The translations under genes and the position numbers were made by a program. Of a DNA stretch of 64,000 nt, positions 61,072 through 64,000 are shown piece by piece. How positions within the stretch are numbered: position 1 is the stretch's first letter; each line of letters begins with the position of its first letter. The stretch comes from Pseudomonas hormoni. GTDB taxonomy: Bacteria > Pseudomonadota > Gammaproteobacteria > Pseudomonadales > Pseudomonadaceae. Where the stretch lies: positions 2,547,001-2,611,000 of the forward strand of contig NZ_CP075566.1 of assembly GCF_018502625.1 (NCBI RefSeq), read 5' to 3'. The notes under the pieces are model-generated. The model was not told the DNA's origin. It did no database searches and was given only the letters and a program-made list of their open reading frames with translations.

Positions 61072-64000
61072 ATGTCTATATCCACACCCCCGTTGCTATT
61101 CCCCCAAGCCTTGAAATCGCCGGGCCACTGGACTGAGCTTGGTGAAACCTATCGGCTGACGCGCAAGGATTTTGAATGGTTCAGCCACCTGGAACTGGCC
61201 AGCCATGCATTACGCAATCAGCAGAGCCCGCCGATGCTCGCCGAAAAAATCCTGGTCACGACCGGCGAACTGTCCCTTCCCCTGGCAGGCTGTTTTGTGT
61301 TGAGCGCCACGCCGGATGACAGGGGCGAAATTCTCTACACGCCGTACGCAGGCATAAAAAAATTCGATAGCCGTGCCTCACTGAAGGAGCACGTCAAGAA
61401 CCAACTCAAAAACACAAAGGAAGATGACGACTTACTGCTATTCATGTCGTTGTCTGCGCGCAAAACGATGGCGGTGGCCACCGACATCGAGGTGACCTTC
61501 AAGACCATCGACGGGGACGTCTTCGAAGATCAGCGCACGGTCATCGAAACCAACCAGCACACCAACGCTCAGGCGATGGTTGATGAATTGAAAAAGCTGC
61601 CCACGCTCACTGCACTGCTCGACTCGGTGCTTGAAGGGTTGCTGAAAGCGAATTTTCCAGGGCTGGACCAGCGGCAAACACAGGTCAATTTTTATGCTGA
61701 AACAGCCTCCGGCGCCGACCATTCGAACAGTTCCACGTCCCGACGCTGGATCAATTCCATGTCCCTGAGCCAAGCGGTGTTGTCGTACTACCGCCATCAG
61801 CGATGGCCGACCGGGCTGAACCCTGAGTTTACTCATCCGAAAAGAGTGGCGCAGACCAATGACCAGCGGCACTGGGAAACAGCCATCAAGACCGCTGCCG
61901 ACGACTTGATCAGCCAACTTTCGCGGCAATTGCAAAATTACTGGAACGAGGCGAGTACCGATGGCGCCACGCGCCGGGCGTTCTTTTCGCGGACCATTCG
62001 CGAAAAGGCACGAGCAGAGCTGCTGCTTAAACGCGAGGCCGAAATCATCAGCCCGGAACAAAGCCGCGCCTTGCACCCGATGATTGACTCGACGCCGGGA
62101 ACCTCTGCGACACTGACCCTGGAAACCGTGCGTCTCTGGGAGTACCAGGCCAACTATGTCGAACTCGCCGGTTCATTGATGATCAACCAGGACAGCTCCA
62201 ACGCCTTTCTCTATACCCCCACCAAAGGGCTACTGGTGTTGAAGGACTACCAGAACCTGAAGGACATCCTTGAGCACAAATCCACAGTGGCCGGTCACGA
62301 CGACGAGCTCTATGACCTCCTGAGTCTGGAGGAGCGCGCCCGCTTCATCGGTTTCCATCAGCCTCAAGTCTCCGGAGCCGTGGTTTCGGGTTCGGTGTTC
62401 GAGACACTCTTCGAAGCGATCATCGGCAAACAGCTGCAAAACCTGGACTACGCCTTCCAGGTGTTCCGTTACAGCGACGGCTCGGTGGACATCCAGGCCT
62501 TTTTCGACAAGGCGCTGGACATACGCGCCATGATCGGCGAACACCTGCTGACGCTGGAGGCTCAAGGTCGCTGGAGCACCCGCCCCGCCTTGTCGGGCAA
62601 ACAATCGTCCATGGTGCTGGCCGATACGGCTGCGGGTTTTGTGAATACCTTTCGCGATGTCGAATCGCCAATCCGCACGGAGTTTGCGGCGCAACCCATC
62701 AAGGCTCAGGCGTTACAACAGGTGTATCTGAAAAACATGAAACCCCGCCTGGCCCATGCCTTTTCCGTTGGCGTGCGGGGTGAAGCCACCCTCCGGGAGC
62801 TCGGTGGCACACTGCGAAACACTGATTGGTTGATCGTCGATACGGTCTTCAATCCGGACCGGGCGGATCGTAAAAGTCGCCTTGCCGTCAGGGGATTCCG
62901 CCCGGACGCCTTTTCACTGGTCCTTGCGTGCTCCGGCCGGCAGGACGCTCTGCCCCTGGCCAATTGCATCCTGTTGACCGAGCGTGGCGGGCTTGATGCC
63001 CAGCATTCCGGGCGCGCCATTCTATGGACGCCAGCGGTCGGCCTGGAGGTCTTTAATTCGGTCGCCAGCGTACGGAGCCACCTGAACCAGCGCCTGCTCG
63101 CCCCCCAAAAACGCCTGGAGCTACTGGAGAACCTGACCCCCGCTCAGCGCCTGTTCCACCGTCGCTATTCGCTCAACAGACTGCAACTGATCGAAGGCAA
63201 TGTTTTGCAGCACTTTGCGCAATCCGCCATTGACCACTTTCTGGGCCGTTGCGAGTACGTGCGAACGCTGAAGCTGAGCGACATACAACAAAACAAGGCA
63301 CTCAAACAGCTGACGCAAACAGTCATCGACTGCAACTTGCGCAGAGCCTCTTCGATCGCCTCCGCCATCACCCAGCAGCAGTCCCTGCCGGCGTGGTTAG
63401 GCATCGCTCCGGTCGAAGAACAACAGTTGCACATCGAATTGCTGGAGCAGTACCGCAAAAACGTCATTGACGACAAGGACTACCTGCACGGCATGCAAAC
63501 GCTGGAGGAGTACGCTCGTCAAACACTCAAGACGCTGCTGACAGCCCGTTTCCCTGGCAAATCCCTTGATCCGGACATGATCGAGATCACGCCCCATCTG
63601 GCACTGGCAGGGCCAGCGCAAACCCTGACCGATTTCGCCTTGAACCACATCAACATCGCTCAAGGCACCGGATTCAGCATCGCTTCGAAGACCCTTCAAA
63701 CCATCCCCGAAGGACTGAACCAGACCGCCGTCAAACAGCTGTTGCTCTCACTGGACATCCGACAAGGCTTTGGAAAACGTCTGACAGACACCTTTTCAGG
63801 TCGCGATGCCGTCACCCGAGAACTGCGATTTGTTCAGCAACTACCTTGGCAATTGCTGCAACACGCCCACGCGCTGAAGCTGCAACAACTGCTGTCCGCC
63901 GGTGCTTTCGACCTGATCAGCCAGGTGCTGGACATGCCGGATGCCATCGCCCGGGCCACGGTTTCCGGTGCTCACGCCATCGCAAAGCCCCTGGAACTGA
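61072..64000 (+). CDS. N-terminal part of a giant DUF6543/dermonecrotic-toxin-like protein
   Basis: From ATG 61072 the frame stays open for 976 codons and leaves the window. No signal peptide or membrane helix is seen at the start (MSISTPPLLFPQALKSPGHW). The style, a mainly helical, Leu/Gln-rich large protein with YTP and LRELGGTLRNTDW-like blocks, resembles the DUF6543 (dermonecrotic toxin) region at the N-terminus of very large Pseudomonas proteins. A motif LA(G/N)-x4-hydrophobic ... L(Y/W)TP-x2-G occurs three times, at residues 71-94, 365-387 and 629-658. The effector end is outside the window, so activity cannot be judged. GAGATTCGACA is a weak ribosome binding site. Confidence 0.65.
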   Translation, partial: MSISTPPLLFPQALKSPGHWTELGETYRLTRKDFEWFSHLELASHALRNQQSPPMLAEKILVTTGELSLPLAGCFVLSATPDDRGEILYTPYAGIKKFDSRASLKEHVKNQLKNTKEDDDLLLFMSLSARKTMAVATDIEVTFKTIDGDVFEDQRTVIETNQHTNAQAMVDELKKLPTLTALLDSVLEGLLKANFPGLDQRQTQVNFYAETASGADHSNSSTSRRWINSMSLSQAVLSYYRHQRWPTGLNPEFTHPKRVAQTNDQRHWETAIKTAADDLISQLSRQLQNYWNEASTDGATRRAFFSRTIREKARAELLLKREAEIISPEQSRALHPMIDSTPGTSATLTLETVRLWEYQANYVELAGSLMINQDSSNAFLYTPTKGLLVLKDYQNLKDILEHKSTVAGHDDELYDLLSLEERARFIGFHQPQVSGAVVSGSVFETLFEAIIGKQLQNLDYAFQVFRYSDGSVDIQAFFDKALDIRAMIGEHLLTLEAQGRWSTRPALSGKQSSMVLADTAAGFVNTFRDVESPIRTEFAAQPIKAQALQQVYLKNMKPRLAHAFSVGVRGEATLRELGGTLRNTDWLIVDTVFNPDRADRKSRLAVRGFRPDAFSLVLACSGRQDALPLANCILLTERGGLDAQHSGRAILWTPAVGLEVFNSVASVRSHLNQRLLAPQKRLELLENLTPAQRLFHRRYSLNRLQLIEGNVLQHFAQSAIDHFLGRCEYVRTLKLSDIQQNKALKQLTQTVIDCNLRRASSIASAITQQQSLPAWLGIAPVEEQQLHIELLEQYRKNVIDDKDYLHGMQTLEEYARQTLKTLLTARFPGKSLDPDMIEITPHLALAGPAQTLTDFALNHINIAQGTGFSIASKTLQTIPEGLNQTAVKQLLLSLDIRQGFGKRLTDTFSGRDAVTRELRFVQQLPWQLLQHAHALKLQQLLSAGAFDLISQVLDMPDAIARATVSGAHAIAKPLEL

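Noticed and set aside
60912..61136. 74-codon frame before the giant gene
   Set aside because: No ribosome binding site, and it overlaps the start of the giant protein, whose frame is unbroken for 976 codons.

Overview
The window is chromosomal DNA of a Pseudomonas of the P. fluorescens type. The reasons are the high G+C coding sequence, a MuxABC-OpmB type efflux operon, CcoG, a DpkA-like reductase, a MucR-like MHYT-GGDEF-EAL protein, and at least fifteen intergenic REP palindromes of two families. There are no rRNA or tRNA genes, no insertion sequence with a transposase and no CRISPR array. The assignment rests on family resemblance only; no database was searched.

Layout. 1-1941: the end of a TauE/SafE permease, nudC, and a dienoyl-CoA isomerase-type crotonase. 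2499-16455: a plus-strand run of glgA, treZ, malQ, treY and a DUF2934 gene, then, past a REP hairpin, glgX followed by four tightly overlapping genes (acyl-CoA dehydrogenase-like, PIG-L deacetylase, NodS-like methyltransferase, family 2 glycosyltransferase). A second PIG-L gene, lacking its catalytic residues, and a frameshifted endonuclease/exonuclease/phosphatase gene follow. 18744: an autotransporter barrel with almost no passenger. 19947-27721: the minus-strand operon glgE-treS/maltokinase-glgB, preceded by a very good sigma-22 (AlgU)-type promoter.

The two glucan arms fit together. GlgE extends alpha-glucan with maltose-1-phosphate made from trehalose by the TreS/maltokinase fusion, and GlgB branches it. 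GlgA can also extend it. GlgX, MalQ, TreY and TreZ trim it and turn it back into trehalose. No glgC is present in the window.

27938-46717: a small Pro-rich protein, an MgtC-like membrane protein, a DUF3203 protein, ccoG with a duplicated start region, a MocR regulator, an SDR, the MHYT-GGDEF-EAL protein, muxABC-opmB, tpx, an SRPBCC protein and a YciI-like protein. 46960-50270 is a genomic scar: broken pieces of a DUF1254 gene, a MoxR-type ATPase, a spermidine-synthase-like gene and a haem c/TPR gene lie side by side, with an intact DUF3313 lipoprotein between them.

50393-61000: a membrane protein, speB with a polyamine-type binding protein and a divergent LysR regulator, an NCS2 permease, a LEA-type lipoprotein, a nitrilase-family hydrolase with a divergent LysR gene, a DUF883 protein and dpkA. 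From 61072 to the right edge runs one uninterrupted reading frame of at least 976 codons. It is the N-terminal part of a giant protein resembling DUF6543/dermonecrotic-toxin proteins and has three copies of an internal motif.

The strongest leads for an undescribed system are the glgX-linked deacetylase/methyltransferase/glycosyltransferase cassette with its degenerate deacetylase twin, and the giant toxin-like gene at the right edge.
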